Shown: positions 1 through 9,531 of the stretch, piece by piece
How positions within the stretch are numbered: the stretch's first letter is position 1
Layout of the letters: every line of letters begins with the position of its first letter
Assembly (NCBI GenBank): GCA_011032825.1
Contig: JAADJZ010000013.1
Coordinates: 1-64,000, forward strand
DNA from: Massariosphaeria phaeospora
Taxonomy: Eukaryota; Ascomycota; Dothideomycetes; Pleosporales
DNA: 64,000 bases
Direction: 5' to 3'
The notes under the pieces: model-generated
The model's database searches: none
What the model was told of the DNA's origin: nothing
What the model saw: only the letters and a program-made list of their open reading frames with translations
Translations under genes and position numbers: made by a program

Positions 1-214
1 TTTTGTAATTTTTGCAGCAATTGATTTAGCTTGTCGAGCGCTACAATATTAACTAAAGGTATTTTTGTATTTAACGCGAGGTTGGTAGGTGCAGTAGGTG
101 CAGCAAAGAGTTGAAGTTTGGTAAAGAAACTAGCAAAGTCAGATTTGTAGGTAGCTCGCTTAAGGCTTGGCAAGTCTAAAAATAAGAGCGCTATCGCGAC
201 AGGAATAGAGACTT
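1..214 (-). pseudogene. Open reading-frame remnant running off the left edge
   Basis: On the minus strand an uninterrupted frame of about 71 codons runs from a stop near 214 to the left edge, with no convincing start codon. It includes the stretch ATYKSDFASFFTKLQLFAAP. The composition (Ala/Leu/Lys-rich, many TTA/CTA codons) resembles the mutated transposon DNA elsewhere in the window rather than the resident genes. A gag-like or transposase-tail remnant is my inference; I recognise no domain. Confidence 0.3.
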
Positions 215-379
215 AGTGCGAGGAACGGAGGTATGATCGCCGCTGCTCGCCGCCAGCGGAGCAGATAACTCGGCACGGAAATTCGTATCGCCGGTGTGGC
301 GGTGCCCGGGCTCACCTCGGGTATCTCGAACTTTGATGTCGCGGCGAATCCTCGGGTAATACTTCGCCAGCGTACGTTA

Positions 380-868
380 ACGTACGCCTGCGTACATTGA
401 GGTCTGGGGTGCCGCCGATGAGAATTGGGGTGCCGCCTATGGCTAGCCTAGTTTAAAAGCCTTCAACGCGCCGCCAACGCCTTTAACGTACCATCGTCAA
501 CGCTTACTAATCGTTACAACGGAATTAGCTTTAAGCTAGATTTACGCAACGCTCGCTACAAGCTTACCTCAACTAAAGAGCAAACGATTATCCAATATAT
601 CCTCGACCTTGATTCGCGAGGATTTGCCCCTCGGCTATCTGAGGTGGGAGATATAGGAGATAAACTAGTGGCTGCGCAGGGTGGAGAGCTAGTAGGCAAG
701 AACTAGGCTAAGAGATTTGTAACGCGTTTAGGCGAGCTTAAGATAGCCTTCAATCGAGCCAAGGATAGGCAGAGGATACAACAGGAAGATCCTAAGGTAA
801 TTGGCGCGTAGTTCAAGCTTGTTGGGAATACCAAAGCCAAGTACGGCATCTACGAGGATGACGTGCAA
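380..868 (+). mobile_element. Truncated pogo/Fot1-like DNA transposon remnant
   Basis: The plus-strand translation of about 430-868 is colinear with the transposase at 20064-23903, sharing for example ILDLDSRGFAPRLSEVGD and FNRAKDRQRIQQEDP. TAG stops replace Trp codons, as expected after G-to-A mutation. The likely 5' terminus is TA|ACGTACG at 378-386, followed by two copies of TGGGGTGCCGCC near 411 and 435, which resembles the paired-motif termini of the element at 19981. Similarity stops abruptly after the residues EDDV at about 868, so the right two-thirds, including the catalytic core, is gone. Confidence 0.72.
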
Positions 869-1754
869 CCTACTTACTCTAGCAATCTCCTTACAATATA
901 GTTGCCTAAAATAATTAGTAGTAGTAAATATTAGCTAATTATTAGCTGCGTAGGCATTAGCAGCAACTAATAGCATAGACTAGAAAAACAAGAGAATATG
1001 GGCGGTAATAGACGTCAAGCGACATACCAAACTAAACCAAACCTATCCTGTCCATCCCCCAAACACAGTAGACCATTCCAATTTCCCCCAGGGATGAAGA
1101 TCATCTATCTGCTCATGATCCGATGTGGTATCCATCCATCCATCATCAGCAACTCCGCTCAAGAAAAACATATAAAAAAGGCAACATACTAACAAGCGTG
1201 CTTCCGATCAAACCGTTCGCTTGATTGATTGACTAACACACACACACACACAAGCCTGCTTGACTAACTAGGTCTTTTATTTTCACACACTCATTCTTAC
1301 TACATGGATCAGAACATTTACACACACGTAGGCGAACTGAGCGGAGCTAATCTATCCATATCCAACCAACCAACCAGCCACCACCATCATCATCTCTTAG
1401 ATAGATAGATAGATGGATATAAAACCGAAAAACAACTGCAACAAGGACATACAACTCTTTTGAAACCCCTGCCAGGACGGTGGACTCTATTTCTCTCCTC
1501 TCTCGCCTAGTGTATAGATAGGTGGTAATAGATCCGAGCTCGATGCCGAGAACGAAGAGCGCGCCGAGTATAGATAGAAAATGCAGTTGTCATCGGCGAA
1601 AACCGCGCTCATCTTGTACAACGCCCTCGTGCGTTTCGCCCTGTGACGACATCTCTCTCGTCTTGTCTCCCCCACTATATCCCACACCAACCTCCCCCAT
1701 CACCCTCATACACATTCAATCCTCCCTTCCTCCTCCCCCTCTTCCCCCACCATC
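869..1754. other. Gene-free stretch with two microsatellites
   Basis: No supported gene. It lies between the truncated transposon and the 3' end of the F-box gene and presumably holds that gene's 3' untranslated region. A (CA)n run lies at 1237-1252 and a GATA tetranucleotide run at 1398-1414. Confidence 0.6.
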
Positions 1755-4688
1755 CTACTTCCCCGTCCTCCACTTCCCATCCGCCACGACCTCGAACCTC
1801 ACGCCCCTGCCCCTCCCCCTCACCGCCTCCACGCCCCCCGCCTCCAACCACCGGCCCAGATTCTTGCACTGGCTGACGTCAAACAGCTCGAGATCACGAC
1901 AGCCCTCGACCACAGCCTCGACGCCCGTGCCCGTGACGCGCACGCAGCCGCGCACCGACAGTGCCTTCAGCTCGAGCAGGTGCAGCGATATGCAGCGCAG
2001 CGACGTGTCCGAGACGGCGGAGCCGCAGAAGGCGAGGTTGAGGTGCGTGAGCGAGGGGAGGCCGAGGGCGAGGACTTCGGTGGCTGTGTCGGAGAGGGCG
2101 CAGCAAAAAGACTTGAGGGGGGTGTTAGTGGGTGGGTGTAGGTAGTAATGGGCATCATCGTCGGGAAGTGGTGGTGAGTGGAATTAGCTTACCAGATCGA
2201 GTTCGCGGAGCTGCTTTGCCGCGTTTGTGAGGTACACGATTGCATTGTCCGTCAGATACGTGCAATCCGCCAGACATAGCTTTGTCAGCCTAGGAAAGGG
2301 GTACACGCTCCAGTGCTGGAAACCGACGTCCGTGATCGTGGTACATCTCGTCAGGTCGATCTGCTCCATGCGCGATGCGGCGTGGACGGCGATGTGCGCC
2401 ATCGATCGATCCGTGATGTGCTTGCAGTAGCTCAGCGTCAACCGGCGCAGTCTCGGACATCCGACAACCGTCCCTGGAGGTAGTGGTTGTGGAATTGGGT
2501 GCCCTTGGGCTCCCATCTTGTGGCTGTAGGCTCGGTGCCGTCCGTTCATCTGGGCCTGTTGTGCTTGTGCCTGTGCCATGGCGATAGCGGGCGGCAGTTC
2601 GGGCACTACCCATCCAATGACACGGGCAAGAAGGTTATCACCCACTTTCCGACAATTACTGAGGTCTACGTCTTCCAGAAGTTTGGCTTTTTGCACCATT
2701 TCGAGAACCGCAGGCCCGGTAATGTCCCAAACACTCTTCATGCGCCATATCTTGACGCCAGGTCCACACGTATTGGCCAAGGCAGCAAACCCCTCGTCGG
2801 TGACATGAAAGCAGTTGCTCAAATTAACTGACTTGGGGCGGCCCATGACGAACGGACATATTGTATCTACCAGTGCTCGGTCTGTGACTTTACGATTGTA
2901 CTTGCTGAGATCCAGATCGTGCAAGATATCCGGCGAACTTGAGATCAACTTATGCCAATGCAGCGAGGTAAGCCGCATGCGCATCAGCTCCGCCACATCA
3001 AAGTGCTTGAGAATTTGGACTGAAATCTTGTCCGGAAAGATACCTTTGCTGTATTTGCTTGCTCTTCGTATTATCCTCGGTCTTTTGAATTCGAATGGTG
3101 GTTCTGGGGGTGTGGAAGCATGTTTGGGGAGCGGCGAAGGAGATAATGGCGTGCCATTGGGAGAGGGCGAACTCGTCGGAGACTCTGGGGTGGGAGGTGC
3201 AAGGGACCCTCGCCGGGATCTCGAGCGAACGTTATCCAGGTCGACATTGAGGAACGGGTCGGGATCAAAGGGCTCCATGGTCATGCTTTCTCTCCGGGAA
3301 GGCGTTAGCGGACTGTCTATCGGGCTTGGGGTATCGTTGAAGGTGACTGTCGGTACGCTGTTCTTCCTTGGCGTCCGTGGCGCTATGTCCCCGATTGCGA
3401 GATCATCAAGCTTGGGCGTGGCTTCCGTCGTGTCTCTCATGGGCGTGTCGACATCCTTCGCAGCGTGGAGCCGCTCCTTGGCGACCTGTTCGACCTGACG
3501 GCGAAGATCCGGCGTGCATTCGTCCCATAATTTGTCCAAGAAGTTCCCAGGAATCATGAGGCATTCGACGGAAGAGATGGAGCGGACTGTCGCTGTCCGA
3601 CGCGGCGCGAGCGACAGACTCACCACCTCGCCAAAGTATTGGCCTGCCCTCAGCCGAGCCTTGACCTGTTGGAAATTATGCTCCCCAGAAGCTATCGATT
3701 TCCTCCGGCCCATATCTGGCGCCACATGTCCATTCTCGCTCGCGGGCATTGCGCTGACAACCTCGACCTCGCCCTTTACGATGAAATACACGTCGCGCCC
3801 CGCAGCGCCTTGTTTGATGATGTCGGTGAATGGCGGGAAAGAGCAAGGCTGGGCGCTGAGTCCTATACGATGGAGGAGCTCGTCGGGAAGGCTTGAAAAC
3901 AGCGGCAGCTCTTTCAGCAGCTGTCTCACACTGCCGGTGCCGAGAACGCCTAGGGCAGCCTTCTCGGTCAGACCTGGGCTCGGAGATTTCCGCTTCTTGT
4001 TGTTGTTTAAAGTGCCCGTTTCTCCCACCTCCACGTCGCCATCGTGCGGCCGCTTGTTGCGGGGATGGTGGGCTAGAATCGAGAGCGTGTGCGAGGTGCC
4101 GCCCATCTCTTTCTTTTTGCGCCCCAGGATAGAGAGCCGCTCCTTGGCCTCGTCCCTGATGGCCGTTTCGACGTCCGGGAACTTGGGGAGCTCTTTTTTC
4201 AAGTCCTCCTTGTTCAGGCGCACGACGAGCGACCGCGTGTTGGCGACGATGGTGGCGGTGCGGGGGATGTCCATCAGGATGCCGATTTCGCCAAAGAAGG
4301 CGCCCGGCTTCAGCTCAAAATAGGTGCTCTCGCCGTCTCGCGATATGCCACGCACGGCGCCGCGGACCAGCCAGTACATGGCTTTGGCATTGTCGCCCTC
4401 GGTGATGATGTTGTCGTGCGGCTGGTACAGCTGCGGCTTTAGGTGCATGCCGATGGCGGCCAGGAACGAGTCGGGCGCCGTCAGGAACAGCGGGAACGAG
4501 CGCAGGCGGTCGAGCAGGTCGAGCGGCAGGCCCTGGATGGTCGAAGCGGTGAGGGGGGAGGGGCGGATGGGCCGCGTGGGGTTGGTGTCGGACTCGTAGG
4601 CGCGCACCATGGCGAAGGGGTCGGGCACCATGATCCCGCCGTTGGCCCTGCCATGGCTGGCCGGACTACTGGAGCGGTACCGGCGCAT
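1755..4688 (-). CDS. Tandem cyclic-nucleotide-binding / F-box / leucine-rich-repeat protein
   Basis: Two exons, 4688..2193 and 2111..1755, joined in phase 0 across an 81-bp intron (GTAAGC...AG), give 950 residues. Seen in order: two cyclic-nucleotide-binding domains (about residues 60-190 and 265-420, each with the phosphate-cassette pattern FGEI/FGEV...PRTAT or RRTAT); a Ser/Pro-rich linker with many SP/TP sites; an F-box-like segment (about 555-610, ISVQILKHFDVAELMRMR); and AMN1/GRR1-type LRRs to the C-terminus (repeats such as LTLSYCKHITDRSM). Exon 2 supplies the last LRRs, so stopping at the exon 1 frame would truncate the protein. Known from the families: F-box/LRR proteins are substrate receptors of SCF ubiquitin ligases. 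Inference: substrate recruitment may respond to a cyclic nucleotide. Start is the first ATG of the open frame. Confidence 0.9.
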
Positions 4689-6106
4689 GGCCGTCGTGGA
4701 GGGGCTGTGAGGCCGACGGGGAAGCCCTGGCGGAGGGCTGGGCGTGGTAGCAAACTGACCGAAGCGGAGCGGTGTCAGACGAGCGGACCGCGGTCGGTCG
4801 CGCTCAGACGGCGATTCGTGGGGCTACAGCAGTTCAGCAGGGCCGCATGGCAACGCGGTTCCTGGCGAAGTAGCAGCGGAGGGATGGTGACGTGGTTGCA
4901 GGCGTCAGGGTGTGGTGGTGGAGCCGCGAGTGGTGGAGCGATGGGGTGTCGGCAGCGCGCAAGCGTCAGCCCTCATTGGCGGGCGGGGCAGTGGTGCGAC
5001 GAGTAGACGAGCAGAGGTCGACGGGCACAGCGGAGGGGTAGCAGTGGGGAGTGGGGAGTGGAGCAGCGTACAGATGGGGCGCTGGTGGTGGTGATGCAGC
5101 ACAGCAGCACAGGCACAGCGTAGATGGGAGCAGACGACGAGTGAGTGAGCTGGGCTGCTATCGGTGGGCTGCCCGACGTGATGTATGCGGGTGCGGGTGC
5201 GGCTTGGACCGCTCCTGCGACTGCAAAATGGAAGCTTCGGCTGCAAAATAGCGAACAGCGGGGGCTAGCCAGGTGCAGGTGCCCACAGGCGCTGGCGGGC
5301 GCTGGCTTTGGCCGCTGGGCAGGGCAGCGGTGGCGGTGGCGGCCACCGCAGACCCTTTTTTGCACGGCCGCTCCATGGGCGGCTTCCACGCGCCTTCTGG
5401 AAGCCTGCCCGCAGCCTGCACCGCGATCAGTGCACCGGCACAGCTATCCAGCTATCCAGCTATCCAGCTATCCCACCACACGCGAGCTCTATCTCTGAGA
5501 CTCTGCTGTGTCACTCATGCTGTTCGGTTCTGAACCTGCTGCTGCACACGCGCCTGTCCATCCCCCTCTGGCTCAAATGGCCGCGCTGGAGCCTCGCCTA
5601 CCCCTCTGACACCGACCCGACACCGACACCGGCACCGGCTACATATCCACCACAATCTGGCACGTCGCCGTCTCAGACTGGAGCAGCCCCTGAGCGCTGG
5701 ACGAGGCTGCGTGCTGCACTGCGCTCCCTTTTTCCGCCGCCGTCGCGTGTGAGTGCGAGTCGCCCTCGGCCCTGCCAATCTGCTGTCCGGCGTCGCATCC
5801 GCACGGAGAATTATAAATGTCACTACTTGCACGCAGTCATCAATCAGCGTCCGCTGTTATATCCGCATTGCATCATTGCATCATGTCCCATGAACAGCCC
5901 ATGAGGGGGTATCGACCAACCCCGAGCCCGCAACGCCGCCCACCGCCCACCGCCCGCCATAAACCACCCACCGATTCAATTTTGGAAACAGGTACCGGCC
6001 TTGGCCTCTCGTATCGCTGCAGATAACTCCCAAGTCCAGCCTCCAGCCGGCGGCCACACCACTGATTTGGACATTGTAGAATCCTGCAACTGGCCCCCAC
6101 GGCTCC
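4689..6106. other. GC-rich upstream region of the F-box gene
   Basis: No gene supported; the open frames here are short and mutually overlapping, as expected in GC-rich DNA. It holds the promoter of the minus-strand F-box gene and the 3' flank of the glycine-zipper gene. Four exact tandem copies of AGCTATCC lie at 5442-5473. Confidence 0.6.
5442..5473. repeat. Tandem repeat, 4 x AGCTATCC
   Basis: Four perfect head-to-tail 8-bp units in the intergenic region upstream of the F-box gene; function unknown. Confidence 0.9.
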
Positions 6107-7227
6107 CTAATACCCACGCTCTCGCTCCCTCCGCCGTCGGTCGCGCCGCTCATCCCGCCCCGAGTCTTTGTCTTTGTCCTTGTCTTGCTGGCGGTCGTAG
6201 ACCTTCTCGAGCTCTCGCGCACCGAGACCGCCAACCAGCGCACCTGCCACCATTGCGAGCGTGTCGCCCTTCTTCGCTCGGTTTCCCGCGACGCCTCCGG
6301 CTAGAGCCCCCGCGACTGTTGCTATAAGGCGCTGCTGGTTGGGTGACGACGAGCGCTGGCGGCGGGGCGGGGTGGCATTGCGCGGCTTCGAGCGGCGGGG
6401 TGGAGACCAGGACGAACGCCGTCGCGAGTGCCCGGGTCGTTCTGCTCCCCGCCCGTCTCTGTAGGGCACGTCGAACTGCGGCGGGACATATCCGGGCGGT
6501 GGCGGCGGCGGTGGTAGGCGGGCCTAAAGCGACTGTCAAGGTCATGCCTGGAGAGGAAATGCGCGCGGACTTACACCAACCTCAAAACCCCCATTGTAGC
6601 CAGACGGGTCGCGCCCTCGCACTGCGATTTCACCAGAGATCGGGGCTGGTATTGGTGCAGCGTAGTAGCCACGCTCTGCTTCCGGCATGTATGCTTCTTC
6701 CCGATCGCCCTCCTCCACCCAGCCGCGGTCGCGGTCGCGTCGCTGGTCTGACGCAGGCATGCTTCGCCGGTCTTGCTTCTCCGACGGATACCTGTCAGGC
6801 GGATACCTGTCTTGAGGATAGTCCGAGGGCGCGCGTCGCTGGCGCGAATCCCTGTCGTCCGGATGTTCTGACGGTGCGCCCCGCTCGGAAGGTGCACCTC
6901 TCTGGCGTGGCTCTCGATCGTCTGGGTGTTCTGAAGGCGCACCCCTCTGTCGTGAGTCTCTCTTTTCTGCACGACCCGCCGACGCGCCACTCTGCTGTCC
7001 GCGCGGTCCGCGGTTCCCGTCTTTGTCCTTGCGATGTGGATCCTGGCGCCTGAGATGCGGATGCGGCAGATGCACAGCGTGGTCGAACAATTGATCGTGA
7101 TACTTGTCGGTGACCCTGTCGACACCCTCGAACCCGAGCTCCTGTCGCGCACCGCACCGTCAGATGTCGTTCATATAGGCATTGCCGCTTACGGGGTGCT
7201 TACTATGAGATCCCCATATTCATCCAT
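6107..7227 (-). CDS. Glycine-zipper protein with charged repeat-rich N-terminus
   Basis: Three exons fit one frame: 7227..7204 (8 codons, MDEYGDLI), 7141..6575 and 6523..6107, all phase 0, with GTAAGC and GTAAGT donors; about 335 residues. The middle exon is Arg/Asp/Pro-rich with a degenerate repeat (QRGAPSEHPDD-like units). A Pro run follows. The C-terminal part carries a double glycine zipper (TVAGALAGGVAGNRAKKGDT, then MVAGALVGGLGARELE) and ends in a Lys/Asp/Arg tail. Glycine zippers of this kind form tight membrane-associated helix pairs; the cellular role of this fungal family is unknown to me. The first two acceptors of intron 2 give stops, which is why the third (TTTAG) is used. A second protein of similar design lies at 48324. 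Confidence 0.72.
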
Positions 7228-7839
7228 GGCCGATGCGTCGGTACCTGGTCTGCGAGCGGTCCAAGTGTCTGGGCGGCAGTGTCAGGTGTCTTGTTCCAAC
7301 CAAGGTTGCGGGCGGTCGAAATATACCCGGCTCCAAGGTTTGCTTGTGTGCGACAACCTTTTCTTAACATTTCCTGGTTTCTAGGCATGACAGGCATGAC
7401 GTGGGAGGGGTTCTCAGCGCAGGGTTCGCCACGGTAGCCGTCCCCGCGGCGCTCGATCCGCCTCCCACGTGGCGCTAGGGCGCACTCCACAGATCGCTCT
7501 ATACTCCATACAACAGGTGAAGCTCAATTGAAAGAGTCAACGTTCCTTCACTTGTATTGCGCTTTTTCCTCTCATGTTGTTGCGGTCCAATTGGTATTTC
7601 GTCAGTGGAAACTTGGTTCTGTCTAGACTTTCCAGTTTTCACTCGGCATACGTCATTCATCGCTCCGAAAGTCTCACCTAAAGAACACTTCCTCGCCATA
7701 TAATAACGATATACTCAATGCCATGACCAACGCCCGCAGAAATTGCTCGCCGTATACTACCCCTCTACCACAAACCCAGCCCAGCCCAATACCAAACACT
7801 AACCCCCCACGCACAACCTTCTCACACCAACCCCCCAAC
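7228..7839. other. Intergenic, no gene seen
   Basis: Between the head of the glycine-zipper gene and the tail of the DUF7053-like gene. Only short unsupported open frames; likely promoter plus 3' untranslated sequence. Confidence 0.5.
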
Positions 7840-8322
7840 CTACGCCCCCGCCTTCTCCAGCAACCGCGTATGCTGCTCCGGATGCGTCTTCTCCACATTC
7901 CCCTTTGCCATCTTCTTCGTCACAAAATTCCCCTCGATCTCCACATCCTCAACCAGCTTCCCGTCCGCGACGCGCCACTTCCCCGCGATGGTGAGCGTGC
8001 CGACGGGCGGTTTGGCGTTGACGAGCGAGTCGGTGCCCGTGGGCAGGTTGGTGAGGGTGAGGGTGTAGGTTGTCTGCGTAGAGTGGTTAGAGGTGGGGAA
8101 GCGGGCAGGGAAGAAGGAAGGGAGGAGATGTACCTGTCCGAATGGCTTCTTGTCTGTGATGCTGTATGTCGCTTTGCTGTTCTTGTCGCCCGACTCGAAT
8201 TCGTAGGATATTAGAGAGGTGCAGAGGGTCTTGATCATTAGGTCGTGGTTGTGTAGGGCGGCGAGGACTTGGGGTTCGGTGAGGCCGGCGGGGAGTGGTG
8301 TGGAGATGCTGGTGGTGGCCAT
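7840..8322 (-). CDS. Small fungal protein, DUF7053-like
   Basis: Two exons, 8322..8134 and 8073..7840, phase 0, 60-bp intron (CAG|GTACAT...GCAG); about 140 residues. The N-terminus MATTSISTPLPAGL leads into a compact alpha/beta sequence with an even pattern of beta-strands (SYEFESG, ATYSITD, TTYTLTLTNLP, GTLTIAGKWRV) and ends QHTRLLEKAGA. No signal peptide or membrane segment is visible. The overall look matches the fungal-only DUF7053 family, whose function is unknown; that family assignment is from memory and unverified. Reading through the intron would insert an unrelated Phe/Ser-rich segment, so the spliced form is preferred. Confidence 0.75.
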   Translation of the reverse strand: MATTSISTPLPAGLTEPQVLAALHNHDLMIKTLCTSLISYEFESGDKNSKATYSITDKKPFGQVHLLPSFFPARFPTSNHSTQTTYTLTLTNLPTGTDSLVNAKPPVGTLTIAGKWRVADGKLVEDVEIEGNFVTKKMAKGNVEKTHPEQHTRLLEKAGA

Positions 8323-8503
8323 GGTGGATTGGATTGGTTTGGATTGGTTTGGTTAGAGGAGTGAGCTATTCCGGTCGGGTTGACGATGCGAAGAGGAAAG
8401 ATGAGATGGCTGGGTAGGTTGGGTTGAAAGGGTTGATCGCTATTAGGTATGAACATGGGCATGGCATTAAGGTATATGTACCTGTCCTAGAGTGCCCGTG
8501 CGC

Positions 8504-8529
8504 TAGAGTGCCCGTGCGCGCGATGAGCC
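8504..8529 (+). repeat. Left terminal inverted repeat of the 5.8-kb element
   Basis: Begins TAGAGTGCCCGTGCGC and matches, in inverted orientation, 14324-14349 with a few differences in the inner ten bases. A tandem extra copy of the first 16 bases is at 8488-8503. Confidence 0.75.
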
Positions 8530-9105
8530 AGTACAACCGATTAGCTACCCCAACTAAAATTAGCACTCGCAAAAACGAGGCTGTAGAGCTACATATTAGT
8601 TTAACTATTATAAAATTTTCTAGTGTAGTACTATATAGAGGCTTGCGCATCTTTTGCACTATTTAAATTTTTGTAGTACTTTAATTTAGCAGCTCTGCGT
8701 AGTAGTTTTAGGTAGAAGCTGCGGTAGTAAAAATGCAGCATTAACACTACTTGCAGCACCTACAATACAGCGCTTTTTTGTAAATTTTGCTACAGCGCTA
8801 AGTAAAGCTACTCGCTTGCTTTTATTTAGTGTATTGCAAGATTTTTGTAAAGTTACAGCGTTGCGTTGCTACTTTTTAAGCGCACGCGCTGTAGCTAGTT
8901 TTATAGCTTTTGCTTTACGCTTCTTTGCTACGCGCTCTCTCGCAATTTACTACAGCGCTTTTGCTTTTTTTGCTATTTTTTTTTGTATAGTGTAGCTGTA
9001 GCTTTAAGCTCGCAATTGTAAATTTTTTAGAGTTTTTTCTACTTTTTTTGCGCTGTCTAACTGTTTTGCGCGCATAAGCTTTTTAAACTTTACAAAAACT
9101 TTATA

Positions 9106-9529
9106 ACGTACTTTACGAGTTCGCCGCCTACACGGGTTCGCCGCCTACTGAATTTTACTAAAGAAAATCAATAATCTAGAGCTTAATAACTCTTAACCTA
9201 CTTAATAAAATTCTCTAAAAATTTAATATATTATTTCTGTATATATAAACTTTCTAGTTCTAAGATTACTAAGCTCTAGCTAGTCTAGAAGAGTAGATAG
9301 CTTAGAGCGCACGAATAATTCAATCTTTTCTTTAATAACTTTCTAAACACTAAAGTTGTAGCTTAGTAATCTAGAAATCTAAAAGTTTATATAGATGCAG
9401 CTTAGTAGTAAAAACTTTAGAGAATTTTATTAAGTAGGTTAAGAGTTATTAAGCTCTAGATTATTGATTTTTCTTAGTAAAATTCGGTGGCCTACTCGCT
9501 TGTGTAGCCTACTCGCTCGTAGAGTACAT
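9106..9529. mobile_element. 424-bp palindromic MITE-like element, copy 1
   Basis: Arms of about 190 bp are inverted copies of each other around a short loop. The ends read TA|ACGTACTTTACGAG and, at the right, AGAGTACAT|TA, a mutated form of the same sequence. Each outer arm has two direct copies of GTTCGCCGCCTAC (mutated at the right). Exactly the same length and orientation as copy 2 at 13569. Confidence 0.78.
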
Positions 9530-9531
9530 TA

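Noticed and set aside
1522..2145. A 207-residue plus-strand open frame rich in Pro/Ser
   Set aside because: Antisense to the last exon of the F-box/LRR gene, low complexity.
6343..7053. A 236-residue plus-strand open frame
   Set aside because: Antisense to the glycine-zipper gene, whose three exons join with good splice sites.
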